From: Kibdelosporangium banguiense
GTDB lineage: Bacteria > Actinomycetota > Actinomycetes > Mycobacteriales > Pseudonocardiaceae
NCBI RefSeq assembly: GCF_017876405.1
Contig: NZ_JAGINW010000001.1
Coordinates: 11,979,203 to 12,043,202, forward strand
DNA: 64,000 nucleotides
Reading direction: 5' to 3'
A program made the translations under genes and the position numbers. Numbering within the stretch: the first letter of the stretch is position 1; every line of letters begins with the position of its first letter. The notes under the pieces were generated by a model. The model worked only from the letters and a program-made list of their open reading frames with translations, was not told the origin of the DNA and searched no databases. Of the stretch, positions 26,345 through 35,239 are shown piece by piece.

Positions 26345-29300
26345 CCGAGACAGCTGCGGACCACGCCGATCCAGCGGCATCCCTGGCCGTCATCGGGATG
26401 GCGGGCCGGTTTCCCGGAGCACGTGATGTGAACCACTTCTGGGCCAACCTCTGCGCCGGAACCGACCCGATTACTCGTACCACAGTGGACGGACATGTCT
26501 CCGGATATGGCGTGGTACCTGACACCGACCTGTTCGACGCGGGGTTCTTCGGTTACTCCCCGCGTGAGGCGTTGATGCTCGATCCGCAGCACCGGGTGTT
26601 CCTTGAATGTGCCTGGGAGGCCTTGGAGAACGCCGGTTGCGAGCCCGCCACCTACCCGGGCGCGATCGGCGTGTACGGCGGCTGCGGCATAACCGAACAC
26701 ACGGCCGAGTTGCGCGCTCACCGCCACCGCTTCCCGGACAGCACACCATGGGAGTTCCGCAACGCGTCCGGCTCCGACTTCCTCACCAGCCGCGTCGCCT
26801 ACAAGCTCGACCTTCGCGGACCCGCCATTTCAGTTCAGACGGCGTGCTCCACGTCGCTCGTCGCTGTCCACATGGCAGGTCAGGCACTGCTCGCAGGCGA
26901 CTGCGACCTGGCGCTCGCGGGCGGAGTGACGATCCACATTCCGCAGCCCGCCGAGAATGAGGGCGACGAGGGCGTGCTGTCCGCAGACGCACGATGCCGA
27001 TCGTTCGACGCCGACGCGAATGGGACCGTGGCAGGAGACGGCGCTGGTGTCGTTGTGCTGCGACGACTCGATGACGCGCTCGCCAACGGCGACCGTGTGC
27101 TGGCAGTGATCCGCGGCTCGACGGTGACCAATGACGGCGCAGGCAAGGTCGGCTTCTTCGCACCAGGCGTGGCAGGCCAGGCCGACGCGGTACGCGCCGC
27201 GCATCTCATCGCGGGCATCGACCCGTCCACCATCGAGTACGTCGAGGCGCACGGCACCGGGACCGAAGTCGGCGACCCGATCGAGGTTCGCGCGTTGACC
27301 AAGGCCTTCGCGCTCGGCACAGACGCCACCGGCTTCTGCCGGTTGAACTCGGTGAAGTCGTCGACCGGGCACACCGACGCCGCAGCGGGAGTAATCGGGC
27401 TGATCACGGTGGTCCTCGCGCTGCAGCACGATGTCATCCCCGGCACACTGCACTTCCGCCGTCCCCATCCCGATTTACGGCTGCCAGAAGGCCCGTTCGT
27501 GGTCAGCGCGGAACCTGCCGCATGGCCGCGACGACAGACACCACGCCGGGCCGGAGTGAATTCCCTAGGTCTCGGCGGTACCAACGCGCACGTCGTCGTA
27601 GAGGAGGCCCCGCGCCTGGAACCACAGGCGCTGGACGGTAGATACCATCTGCTGCCGGTGTCTGCGCGCACGCCTCAGGCCTTGGAGGCGGCGGTGCGCG
27701 GGCTCGCAGAGCACCTGCGCCAGCCAGGAGAGCCACTCGGCGATGTGGCCTGGACGCTGCAGACCGGACGCCGGGGTTTCGCAGAGCGGGCCTTCGTCGT
27801 CGCGTCGGATCGTGCCGAGGCAGCACTGGCGCTGTCGGAACCCGCCACAGGTCATTCCACTTTGGATGGACGAGGTGTCGCATTCCTGTTCCCTGGGCAG
27901 GGTGGTCAGTACCTCGAAATGGGCGCTGATCTGTATCGCGACGAGCCGGTGTTCCGGTCCGCCATCGACGCCTCGGCGGAGTTGGCCGCCGAGGACCTGG
28001 GCATCGACCTGCACACAGTGCTTTACCCAGCAGCAGATGCGGCCACTTGGGCGCAGGAGAAACTCGGCACTATGCAGGTCTGCCAGCCCGTGTTGTTCGC
28101 CGTCCAGCATGCCCTGGCGGAATTGTGGCGCAGTCGTGGCGTTGTCCCGTCCGCCGTGCTCGGTCACAGCCTCGGTGCCTACGCCGCGGCCACCACTGCC
28201 GGCGTGCTCAATCTGGCCGACTCGATGACGTTGGTACTCGCCCGGGGGCGTTTACTCGACGAACTTCCGGCCGGCTCAATGCTCGCGGTCGCCCTCGTTG
28301 CCGACGAACTCGAGCCGCTGCTCACCGATGATCTGGTTGTCGCGGCGGTGAACAGTCCCGATCAGTGCGTGGTCACCGGACCGGTCGACCAGGTGCAGCA
28401 CCTGCGGCGTCTGCTGGAGGACCGCGATGTGGACGTCCGCCCGCTGCGGATTTCCGCTGCCGCACATTCGACTTTCGTCGACGCTGTACTTCCTGAGTAC
28501 GCGAAGGCAGTCGCGGGCGTCTCATTGCAGCCTCCGCAGATCCCCTGGGTTTCCGACCGTACCGGCTTGGTGATGACGGCAGAGGATGCCTGCGACCCGG
28601 CGTACTGGACGGCCCACCTACGGCAGACCGTCCGCTTCTCCGACGCGTTACAAACATTGCTGAGTGCAGGTGACGACGCGTTGCTGGAGATCGGGCCCGG
28701 ACACACGCTCAGCACGCTTGCCCGTCGGCACCCTGCCTATGAACCAACCCGCCCTATCGCGCAAAGCCTCCCAGCAGGCGGGGCGCCCGACCGCGATGAC
28801 GGAGCGGTCACGATGCTGCGTGCCGCAGGTCGACTGTGGACTTCCGGCGTGACGATCGACTGGTCTGCCTTGCATCGCGGTCAACCGCGCAAGGTGGAAC
28901 TGCCGACGTATCCGTTCCAGCGCACCAGATTCCGACTCGACGAGGAGATCATCGCCGACGCGAGCCCGAGCGTCGTGATACCGGGCGCTGCGGCGTCGAC
29001 CCGTACCGAGAAGATCCTGGCGACCGCTTTCGCGCAAGCACTGGGCATGCCGGATGTCGGGGTACACGACAACTTCTTCGACCTCGGGGGCGACTCGTTG
29101 ATCGCCGCCCGAATACTCGCCTCGGTACGCGCCGAACTCGGCGACGGCCTCACAGCACGGGCTTTCTTTCGTGCTCCCACGGTGGCCGGACTGGCAGCAC
29201 TCGCCGACGTCACTCCCCCACAAGACGGCCAAGAGTGGTTGCTGCGGCGCAGACCTCGCCCCCACGCGGCATCGAGGATGTACTGCTTCCCGCACAGCGG

Positions 29301-29997
29301 CGGCTCGCCCGGGGAGTATTTGGCTTGGGCCGACTGCATGTCCGACATCGAGTTGTGGGTCGCACAACTCCCCGGCCGGGGTACGAGAGTGGACGAGCCG
29401 CCCTGCACCTCGATGGCAGCACTGGTCGAGGCCTTCGTCGCCGAGGTCGAACTGGTTGAACCCTTCGTGTTCTTCGGGCACAGCCTTGGCGCACTGATGG
29501 CGTACGAAATCGCTTGCGCGCTCCGGGACGCAGGAAAGCCCGGCCCGCAACGGCTTTACCTGTCGGCGTACCGTGCGCCACACCTGCACCGCCCCAGCGG
29601 GGATCTGCACCGGCTCGAAGGCACGGAACTCGTCGCCGCCATCGAGGCAGAGCACGGACCGCTTCCGCCCGAGCTCACGGCGAACCAGGAGATGCTCGAT
29701 CTGATGCTGCCGGTGCTGCGAGCCGACCTCACGATCCTGGCGGGCTATCGCGCCCGGCCCGTACCGCCGCTGTCGTGCGCCATCACAGTGCTCGGTGGCA
29801 GCGATGACGGGGAACGCGGTGAACTGCTGTCCGCCTGGCGTGACTACACGACCGGGCCGTTCGAGATGAGGGTCCTGCAAGGCGATCACTTCTACTTCCG
29901 GGAGCAGAAGCATGACCTCCTCCGATACCTCGCCGAGCGTGCTCCAGGAGCTGTACATGGGCCGGGCACGCTGGGATCTGCTGACCCCGTTCCCTGA
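26341..29997 (+). CDS. Type I PKS module KS-AT-ACP-TE
   Basis: 1218 aa, GTG start in a GTGA overlap. KS about 14-430 with Cys169 (VQTACSTSLVAVH), HGTGTEVGDP and KSSTGHTDAAAG. AT about 515-810 with Ser610 (GHSLGAYAAA). The specificity region reads AAHS, neither the HAFH of malonyl nor the YASH of methylmalonyl enzymes. A carrier domain with Ser919 (FFDLGGDSLIAARIL) has the PCP-like GGDS pattern. A thioesterase of the alpha/beta hydrolase type follows (FPHSGGSPGEY, Ser1048 in GHSLGALMAYE, His in GDHFYF). No KR, DH or ER, so it would leave a beta-keto unit. The TE marks this as the release step. Three TTA codons (27475, 28252, 28648). Confidence 0.95.
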   Translation: MTETAADHADPAASLAVIGMAGRFPGARDVNHFWANLCAGTDPITRTTVDGHVSGYGVVPDTDLFDAGFFGYSPREALMLDPQHRVFLECAWEALENAGCEPATYPGAIGVYGGCGITEHTAELRAHRHRFPDSTPWEFRNASGSDFLTSRVAYKLDLRGPAISVQTACSTSLVAVHMAGQALLAGDCDLALAGGVTIHIPQPAENEGDEGVLSADARCRSFDADANGTVAGDGAGVVVLRRLDDALANGDRVLAVIRGSTVTNDGAGKVGFFAPGVAGQADAVRAAHLIAGIDPSTIEYVEAHGTGTEVGDPIEVRALTKAFALGTDATGFCRLNSVKSSTGHTDAAAGVIGLITVVLALQHDVIPGTLHFRRPHPDLRLPEGPFVVSAEPAAWPRRQTPRRAGVNSLGLGGTNAHVVVEEAPRLEPQALDGRYHLLPVSARTPQALEAAVRGLAEHLRQPGEPLGDVAWTLQTGRRGFAERAFVVASDRAEAALALSEPATGHSTLDGRGVAFLFPGQGGQYLEMGADLYRDEPVFRSAIDASAELAAEDLGIDLHTVLYPAADAATWAQEKLGTMQVCQPVLFAVQHALAELWRSRGVVPSAVLGHSLGAYAAATTAGVLNLADSMTLVLARGRLLDELPAGSMLAVALVADELEPLLTDDLVVAAVNSPDQCVVTGPVDQVQHLRRLLEDRDVDVRPLRISAAAHSTFVDAVLPEYAKAVAGVSLQPPQIPWVSDRTGLVMTAEDACDPAYWTAHLRQTVRFSDALQTLLSAGDDALLEIGPGHTLSTLARRHPAYEPTRPIAQSLPAGGAPDRDDGAVTMLRAAGRLWTSGVTIDWSALHRGQPRKVELPTYPFQRTRFRLDEEIIADASPSVVIPGAAASTRTEKILATAFAQALGMPDVGVHDNFFDLGGDSLIAARILASVRAELGDGLTARAFFRAPTVAGLAALADVTPPQDGQEWLLRRRPRPHAASRMYCFPHSGGSPGEYLAWADCMSDIELWVAQLPGRGTRVDEPPCTSMAALVEAFVAEVELVEPFVFFGHSLGALMAYEIACALRDAGKPGPQRLYLSAYRAPHLHRPSGDLHRLEGTELVAAIEAEHGPLPPELTANQEMLDLMLPVLRADLTILAGYRARPVPPLSCAITVLGGSDDGERGELLSAWRDYTTGPFEMRVLQGDHFYFREQKHDLLRYLAERAPGAVHGPGTLGSADPVP

Positions 29998-31897
29998 GCA
30001 GGACCCCGCCGACCGGCTCGTCGGGGACAATGCCGTGGCGCTCCTGACCGGCCTGCTGCACCGCAGAGTCGACCCTGAGCAGGTCGAGGCGGCTGGCCGA
30101 CTCCCCGGCGGATTACTCGCCGAACTGCAGGATTGCGGGCTGCTCCGGCTGATGATCGAGCCGGCCCTGGGCGGTCTGGGGCTGTCCTGGCCGAACGCCT
30201 GCCGTGTGGTCGAGGCCGCCGCGAGCTGGTCGATGCCAGTCGCGTTCACCCTGTCGATCCACAACGGTTTCGGCTCTGGCTCGTACCTGCAGGTGCTCCC
30301 ACCCGGACCACTGCGCAGCCTCATCGCGGAGCGAGTGGTGGCGGGAATCGTCTCCGCGGCCGCCGATGCCGAGGTGACGGGCGCGGCGAACCAAGCCCGT
30401 ACAACCGTTGCGGTGCCAGTGGAGGACGGCAGGGCGTACCTGCTCACGGGCGAGAAACTGTTCATCGGCAATGGCGCGGTGGCCGACTTCGTCGACGTTT
30501 CGGCCACTCTCGTCAACGACGACGGCAGCTCAGCTGTCCGGCTGTTCTTCGTCGACACCCACAGCCCAGGCTTCGAAGTGGTGCACACGCACGAGTTCAT
30601 GGGTTTGCGCGGGGCGCCGATCGGCATGCTGCGTCTCGACGGGGTCCGTGTGGCCGCTGAGCGACTGATGCCTGAGTCGGTCGACCAGGACTGGCGGATG
30701 CGTCCGGATGGCAGCGGCTCTGCCGCCCCCGACATCGATCTGGGCCGCCTCGCCCTGCTCGGGCGGCACCTGGTGATCGCCCCGCCATCGCTGGCGGTCG
30801 CGCGTTCGGCGCTGCGATGGGCACGGGAGTTCGTCACCCGACGCAGCATCGACGGACGTGGCCTCGGTGAATATGAGGAAATCCGGCGCTCGGTCGGGGA
30901 AACAGCGGCAGAGGTCTACGCGATCGAGAGCATCCAGCTGTGGTGTCTGCTCGGCGCCAACACCAGTCCGGAACTCACGGCAGCCAAGAACCTCACTTCA
31001 CTCGCGGCCTGGCGGGCCATCGACCGGACCATGTCGTTGCTCGGCGGCGAGGGCTACGAGACGGCTCGCAGCAAGGCCGCGCGCGGCGCACAGCCGCTAC
31101 CGGTCGAGCGCTGCCTACGGGATGCACGGTCGTTGCGGGTGGCGGGCGGCGTCGATGTGATGATCGATCGCTGGTCGGCCGAGACCAACCTGACGAAGTG
31201 CTACTACTCCAGCGAACCGGCCACCGGCAATCCGCCCTGGTCGGAGGTACGCAGCGACAGCCACCGGGAGTATGTCGAGGCCAATGCCGCCCGGCTTGGC
31301 CAGATCTGCCACACCCTCACCCGGGACATGACGTCCGCCGAGCTTTTCTCCCGGCAGCGCACGACCGCGTTGATCGGGCGGATCGGCGGCGAACTGCTCG
31401 GGATGGCGATCGTGCTGGCCCGCTCCGCCTCGCACGGCACCATGGATCTCGCCGACGCCGCGTGCTCAGCCGCCCGCCGACGCCTGGACGGCCTCTGGTG
31501 CGAACTCACCGCCGAACTCACGCCGACGGCAGATGACGTGGCCGGACGCGTCGGGGACCGATGGCTCGCCGACGCGGAGCCGGCCTGTCTGACCAGCGAT
31601 GTCGTGACCTCCCTGGACGCGCACACCGAGATCGAAGCGACTGTCGCCGCGACGTGGTGCGAACTCTTCGGGGTGGCGGCGGTCGGACCGGACGACGACT
31701 TCTTCGCCCTCGGCGGGCACTCGATGCTCGCGGTACGGATGGCGTCCCGGCTGCGGGACGACCTGGGACTGCGCGTGCCCGTCCGGCTGATCATGGAGAA
31801 CCCGACGGTGGCGGGCCTGACGCTGTGCCTCGCCGGGACAGGCCTGTCGCCATCCCCGAAAACGGAAGGAAATCCTGGTGTCCGCAACCTCCACTGA
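29912..31897 (+). CDS. Acyl-CoA dehydrogenase-like flavoprotein fused to a carrier domain
   Basis: 661 aa from ATG 29912 (GGGAG 7 nt before, overlapping the PKS by 86 nt). ATG 29957 is an equally good start with its own GGAG. Residues about 20-430 show the acyl-CoA dehydrogenase fold: LTGEKLFIGNGAVADFV, GLRGAPIGML, LLGGEGYE and ERCLRDARSLRVAGGVDVMI. A helical extension of ~130 residues follows. The C-terminal ~75 residues are a carrier domain with Ser604 in DDDFFALGGHSMLAVRM. The enzyme probably desaturates an acyl or aminoacyl group bound to its own carrier or to a neighbour. One TTA codon (30113). Confidence 0.92.
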   Translation: MTSSDTSPSVLQELYMGRARWDLLTPFPEQDPADRLVGDNAVALLTGLLHRRVDPEQVEAAGRLPGGLLAELQDCGLLRLMIEPALGGLGLSWPNACRVVEAAASWSMPVAFTLSIHNGFGSGSYLQVLPPGPLRSLIAERVVAGIVSAAADAEVTGAANQARTTVAVPVEDGRAYLLTGEKLFIGNGAVADFVDVSATLVNDDGSSAVRLFFVDTHSPGFEVVHTHEFMGLRGAPIGMLRLDGVRVAAERLMPESVDQDWRMRPDGSGSAAPDIDLGRLALLGRHLVIAPPSLAVARSALRWAREFVTRRSIDGRGLGEYEEIRRSVGETAAEVYAIESIQLWCLLGANTSPELTAAKNLTSLAAWRAIDRTMSLLGGEGYETARSKAARGAQPLPVERCLRDARSLRVAGGVDVMIDRWSAETNLTKCYYSSEPATGNPPWSEVRSDSHREYVEANAARLGQICHTLTRDMTSAELFSRQRTTALIGRIGGELLGMAIVLARSASHGTMDLADAACSAARRRLDGLWCELTAELTPTADDVAGRVGDRWLADAEPACLTSDVVTSLDAHTEIEATVAATWCELFGVAAVGPDDDFFALGGHSMLAVRMASRLRDDLGLRVPVRLIMENPTVAGLTLCLAGTGLSPSPKTEGNPGVRNLH

Positions 31898-33341
31898 GGA
31901 CGATCGCCGCTTTGACGTTGTCGTGGCCGGGAACGGCGCACTGGGTCTCTCGCTCGGCCTCACCCTGGCCTGGCGCGGCGTCCGCGTCGCCGTGCTCGGC
32001 CGTCCGCACCGGCCCGCCGCCGCCTCGTCGGCCGCAGGCGCGATGATCGGCACTTTCGGCGAGGTCACCACTACCTTGCTGAAGAGCGATTACGGCCGCA
32101 CAAAGCTGGATTGGGCTTACCAGGCAAGCAAACTGTGGCCCGAATGGCTGGCCGAGCTGTCGGATGGCAGTGATCTGCTGACGGCGGAAGGCACCATCGT
32201 CATGCTGAACACCGTCGGCCTGCCGGAGATCGACACCCAGAACTACAAAGCCATCCGCGCCGCACTGACTGAATACGGCGAGAAGTTCGAGGACATCGAC
32301 CCCGAGGACATCGACTGGCTCGACCCCGAACCCACCGCACGCCCCCTCCAGGCAATGTTCCTTCCCCACGAACACGCCGTGAACGCTCCCGAGTTGTTGG
32401 CACGCTTGGAAAAAGCCTTCACCGCCGCCGGCGGAACACTGATCACCGAACAAGCCACACGCGTCGACCACTCCGGCGACCGGGTACGTGGCGTCAAGCT
32501 GGAATCCGGGACCGTGCTGAGCGCCGAGCACGTGGTACTGGCCGCCGGAGCCGCTTCCCAGACCTTGCTTGACACTGTCCCCGAACAGGCTGCCCGGATT
32601 CCCGGCCTGGTCAGCGGTTACGGCGTCTCGGTCCTTGCCGACACCGCAGACGGCACCGCACCACGCAGCGTCATCCGCACGCCCAACCGTGCCTTCGCGT
32701 GTGGCCTGCACGTTGTTCCCCGTGGTACCGGCCAGGTTTACATCGGAGCCACCAACGTCATCTCCCCCGAGCCCCGCGAGACGGCACTCATCTCCGACGT
32801 GTTGTTCCTGCTCGACTGCGGACTGCGTCAGGTCCGCCGCAATCTGGGTGAAAGCGGTCTGCGCCGGATCCAGGTCGGCAACCGGCCCGTCGCACTCGAC
32901 GGCATGCCACTGCTCGGCGAAACCGAGCTGGGTGGCTTGTGGATGATGACCGGCACCTACCGGGACGGCCTGACACTCTCCCCATTACTCGCCCGGGAGA
33001 TGACCTCGCTGCTGCTCGGTGAACAGCCGACCATCGACCTCGACGTGTTCCGCCCGGTCCGGCCCCCGATCCAGCCGTTCACTCGCGCGGAGATCGTGGA
33101 GAACACGGTCATCCACATGATGGCCACCGGCTACGAGACCAACTGGACCTTGCCGGTGGACTTGCCTTTCACTATCGAGCACTACCTTCGCCGGGCCTAC
33201 ACCCGGATCGCCGACGAGCTCGACCCGGCGTTCACCCCGCCGCCGGAACTCCTGGCCTCCTCGCGTATTCACCTCTCCCTGGCCCAGTCCCTGCGCGACT
33301 ACTACGCAGCCAGCCGCACCGCCGTAGCGGTCGCCGGCTGA
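31878..33341 (+). CDS. FAD-dependent glycine/D-amino acid oxidase-like enzyme, copy 1
   Basis: 487 aa from GTG 31878 with GGAAGGAA 6 nt upstream; overlaps the preceding gene by 20 nt. The N-terminal FAD fingerprint is VVVAGNGALGLSLGLTLAWRG. The C-terminal DAO landmark NRPVALDGMPLLGET...GLWMMTGTYRDGLTLSPLLA binds the flavin. Sequence style is that of the ThiO glycine oxidase branch. In cremimycin biosynthesis a glycine oxidase homologue (CmiS2) removes the glycine-derived carbons from an N-carboxymethyl beta-amino acid. Context makes a similar step plausible here. The C-terminal ~60 residues, after the FTIEHYLRR segment, are not matched by copy 2. One TTA codon (32985). Confidence 0.92.
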   Translation: MSATSTEDDRRFDVVVAGNGALGLSLGLTLAWRGVRVAVLGRPHRPAAASSAAGAMIGTFGEVTTTLLKSDYGRTKLDWAYQASKLWPEWLAELSDGSDLLTAEGTIVMLNTVGLPEIDTQNYKAIRAALTEYGEKFEDIDPEDIDWLDPEPTARPLQAMFLPHEHAVNAPELLARLEKAFTAAGGTLITEQATRVDHSGDRVRGVKLESGTVLSAEHVVLAAGAASQTLLDTVPEQAARIPGLVSGYGVSVLADTADGTAPRSVIRTPNRAFACGLHVVPRGTGQVYIGATNVISPEPRETALISDVLFLLDCGLRQVRRNLGESGLRRIQVGNRPVALDGMPLLGETELGGLWMMTGTYRDGLTLSPLLAREMTSLLLGEQPTIDLDVFRPVRPPIQPFTRAEIVENTVIHMMATGYETNWTLPVDLPFTIEHYLRRAYTRIADELDPAFTPPPELLASSRIHLSLAQSLRDYYAASRTAVAVAG

Positions 33342-33368
33342 CGGCCCACGACTCTGAAGGGATCGTCT

Positions 33369-34757
33369 GTGACTTCCTTTGCCGACAGCCATGTGCATGA
33401 CGTTGTCGTGGTGGGCAACGGTTCTCTGGGTCTCTCGCTTGGTCTCGTCCTGGCTCGGCGTGGTGTGCGCGTGGCTGTGCTGGGGCGTCCGCACCGGCCT
33501 GGCGGGGCTTCTTGCGCTGCGGGAGCGATGATCGGGGCCTTTGGTGACGTGACCACGACGTCGCTGAAGGACAAATACGGCCGCACAAAGCTGGATTGGG
33601 CTTACCAGGCAGGCAAACTGTGGCCCGAGTGGCTGGCCGGACTGCCGGATGGCAGTGATCTGCTGACGGCGGACGGCACTGTGGTCATCCTGAACACCGT
33701 CGGCCTGCCGGAGGTCGACACCCAGAACTACAAGGCCATTCGTGGCGCGCTCGTCGACTACAGCGAAGAATTCGAGGACGTCGATCCTGAAGACATCGAC
33801 TGGCTCGACCCCGAACCCACCGCACGCCCCCTCCAAGCGATGTTCCTTCCGCACGAGCACGCGGTGAACGCTCCCGAGTTGTTGGCACGCTTGGAAAATG
33901 CGTTCATCGCGGCTGGCGGAACGCTGATCGCCGAACATGCCACGCGTGTCGACCATCGCAGGGGCCAGGTGCGCGGTGTCGAGTTGGAGTCCGGGACTGT
34001 GCTGAGCGCCGAGCACGTGGTGCTGGCCGCCGGAGTGGCTTCCCAGTCGCTGCTGGACTCCGTTCCCGAACAGGCTGCCCGCATTCCTCGCCTGGTCAGT
34101 GGTTACGGCGTCGCGGCACTGGTCGACACCGAGGACGGCACATGCCCGCCCACCGTCATCCGCACACCGAGCCGAGATTTCGGGAGTGCCTTGCACGTCC
34201 TGCCACGCGGTGACGGCCAGGTTTACCTCGGCGCCACCACCGTCATCTCCCCTGAACCCCGCGAGACCGCGCTCATCACCGATGCGTGGTCCTTGCTCAA
34301 CAACGGCAACCGTCAGATCCGCCGCAGCCTGGGTGAAAGCAGCCTGCGTCACGTCCAGGCCGGCAACCGGCCCGTCACGCTCGACGGCATGCCACTGCTC
34401 GGCGAAACCGAACTGCGTGGCTTGTGGATGATGACCGGGACCCACCAGGACGGCCTGACACTCTCCCCATTACTCGCCCGCGAGATGACCGCACTGCTGC
34501 TCGGCGAACAACCCACCATCGACCTCGACGTGTTCAACCCGGTACGCACCCCGATCCAGCCCCTCACCCGGGGAGAAGTCGTCGAGACGACTGTCACCCG
34601 CATACTCGCCGGCGGTTACGAGAGCAACTGGACCGTCCCCGTCGAATGGCCCATGCTGCTCGAGGCCACGCTCGTCACCGAGCTCTACCGCGATCCCCCG
34701 AACGTGCCCAGCGAGGTCGGGGCCCGCCTGAACAGCCACGGTCGACGGCTCGGTTAG
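33369..34757 (+). CDS. FAD-dependent glycine/D-amino acid oxidase-like enzyme, copy 2
   Basis: 462 aa from GTG 33369 with GAAGG upstream, 27 nt after copy 1. The two proteins align without large gaps over about 430 residues. They share long identical DNA blocks (for example around 32090-32135 versus 33578-33624), so this is a tandem duplication with later divergence or gene conversion. FAD motif VVVGNGSLGLSLGLVLARRG and the C-terminal DGMPLLGETELRGLWMMTGTHQDGLTLS are intact. It is shorter at the C-terminus than copy 1. It is the last gene of the cluster operon. One TTA codon (34470). Confidence 0.92.
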   Translation: MTSFADSHVHDVVVVGNGSLGLSLGLVLARRGVRVAVLGRPHRPGGASCAAGAMIGAFGDVTTTSLKDKYGRTKLDWAYQAGKLWPEWLAGLPDGSDLLTADGTVVILNTVGLPEVDTQNYKAIRGALVDYSEEFEDVDPEDIDWLDPEPTARPLQAMFLPHEHAVNAPELLARLENAFIAAGGTLIAEHATRVDHRRGQVRGVELESGTVLSAEHVVLAAGVASQSLLDSVPEQAARIPRLVSGYGVAALVDTEDGTCPPTVIRTPSRDFGSALHVLPRGDGQVYLGATTVISPEPRETALITDAWSLLNNGNRQIRRSLGESSLRHVQAGNRPVTLDGMPLLGETELRGLWMMTGTHQDGLTLSPLLAREMTALLLGEQPTIDLDVFNPVRTPIQPLTRGEVVETTVTRILAGGYESNWTVPVEWPMLLEATLVTELYRDPPNVPSEVGARLNSHGRRLG

Positions 34758-34785
34758 CGGAGTCGTATGTGGCACCATCACACAC

Positions 34786-35229
34786 GTGACCAGCAAACCA
34801 GCCGACGCGCATCGCCTGAGCGATCTGGCACGGCTGCGCCGTGTCCGCGACCGGATCGACCGGGACTACGCGCAGCCGCTGGACGTCGAGGCGCTGGCCC
34901 GCGGGGTGAACATGTCCGCCGGGCACCTCAGCCGCGAGTTCCGACGCGCCTACGGGGAGTCACCGTATGGCTACCTGATGACGCGTCGTATCGAGCGCGC
35001 GATGGCGCTGTTGCGTCGTGGCGACCTGAGTGTCACAGAGGTCTGCTTCGAAGTCGGCTGCTCGTCGCTGGGCACCTTCAGTACCCGATTCACCGAGCTG
35101 GTCGGTGTGCCGCCCAGCGTCTACCGGCGTGAGGACGCGGCTGCCACCGAGGGCATGCCGTCGTGCGTGGCGAAACAGGTCACCAGACCGATCAGGAATC
35201 GAGAAGCACCCTCGTCGGCCCAGTCGTAG
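34786..35229 (+). CDS. AraC-family transcriptional regulator (short, DNA-binding domain only)
   Basis: 147 aa from GTG 34786. Two helix-turn-helix motifs of the AraC/XylS domain (LDVEALARGVNMSAGHLSREFRRAYGESPYGYL and LSVTEVCFEVGCSSLGTFSTRFTELVGVPPSVYR). There is no separate ligand-binding domain. It is followed within 2-11 nt by a VOC-family gene, a pairing that is common in actinobacteria, and the VOC protein may be the sensing partner. Whether it controls the biosynthetic operon just upstream or only its own pair is unknown. Confidence 0.93.
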   Translation: MTSKPADAHRLSDLARLRRVRDRIDRDYAQPLDVEALARGVNMSAGHLSREFRRAYGESPYGYLMTRRIERAMALLRRGDLSVTEVCFEVGCSSLGTFSTRFTELVGVPPSVYRREDAAATEGMPSCVAKQVTRPIRNREAPSSAQS

Positions 35230-35239
35230 CGTGACCGGC

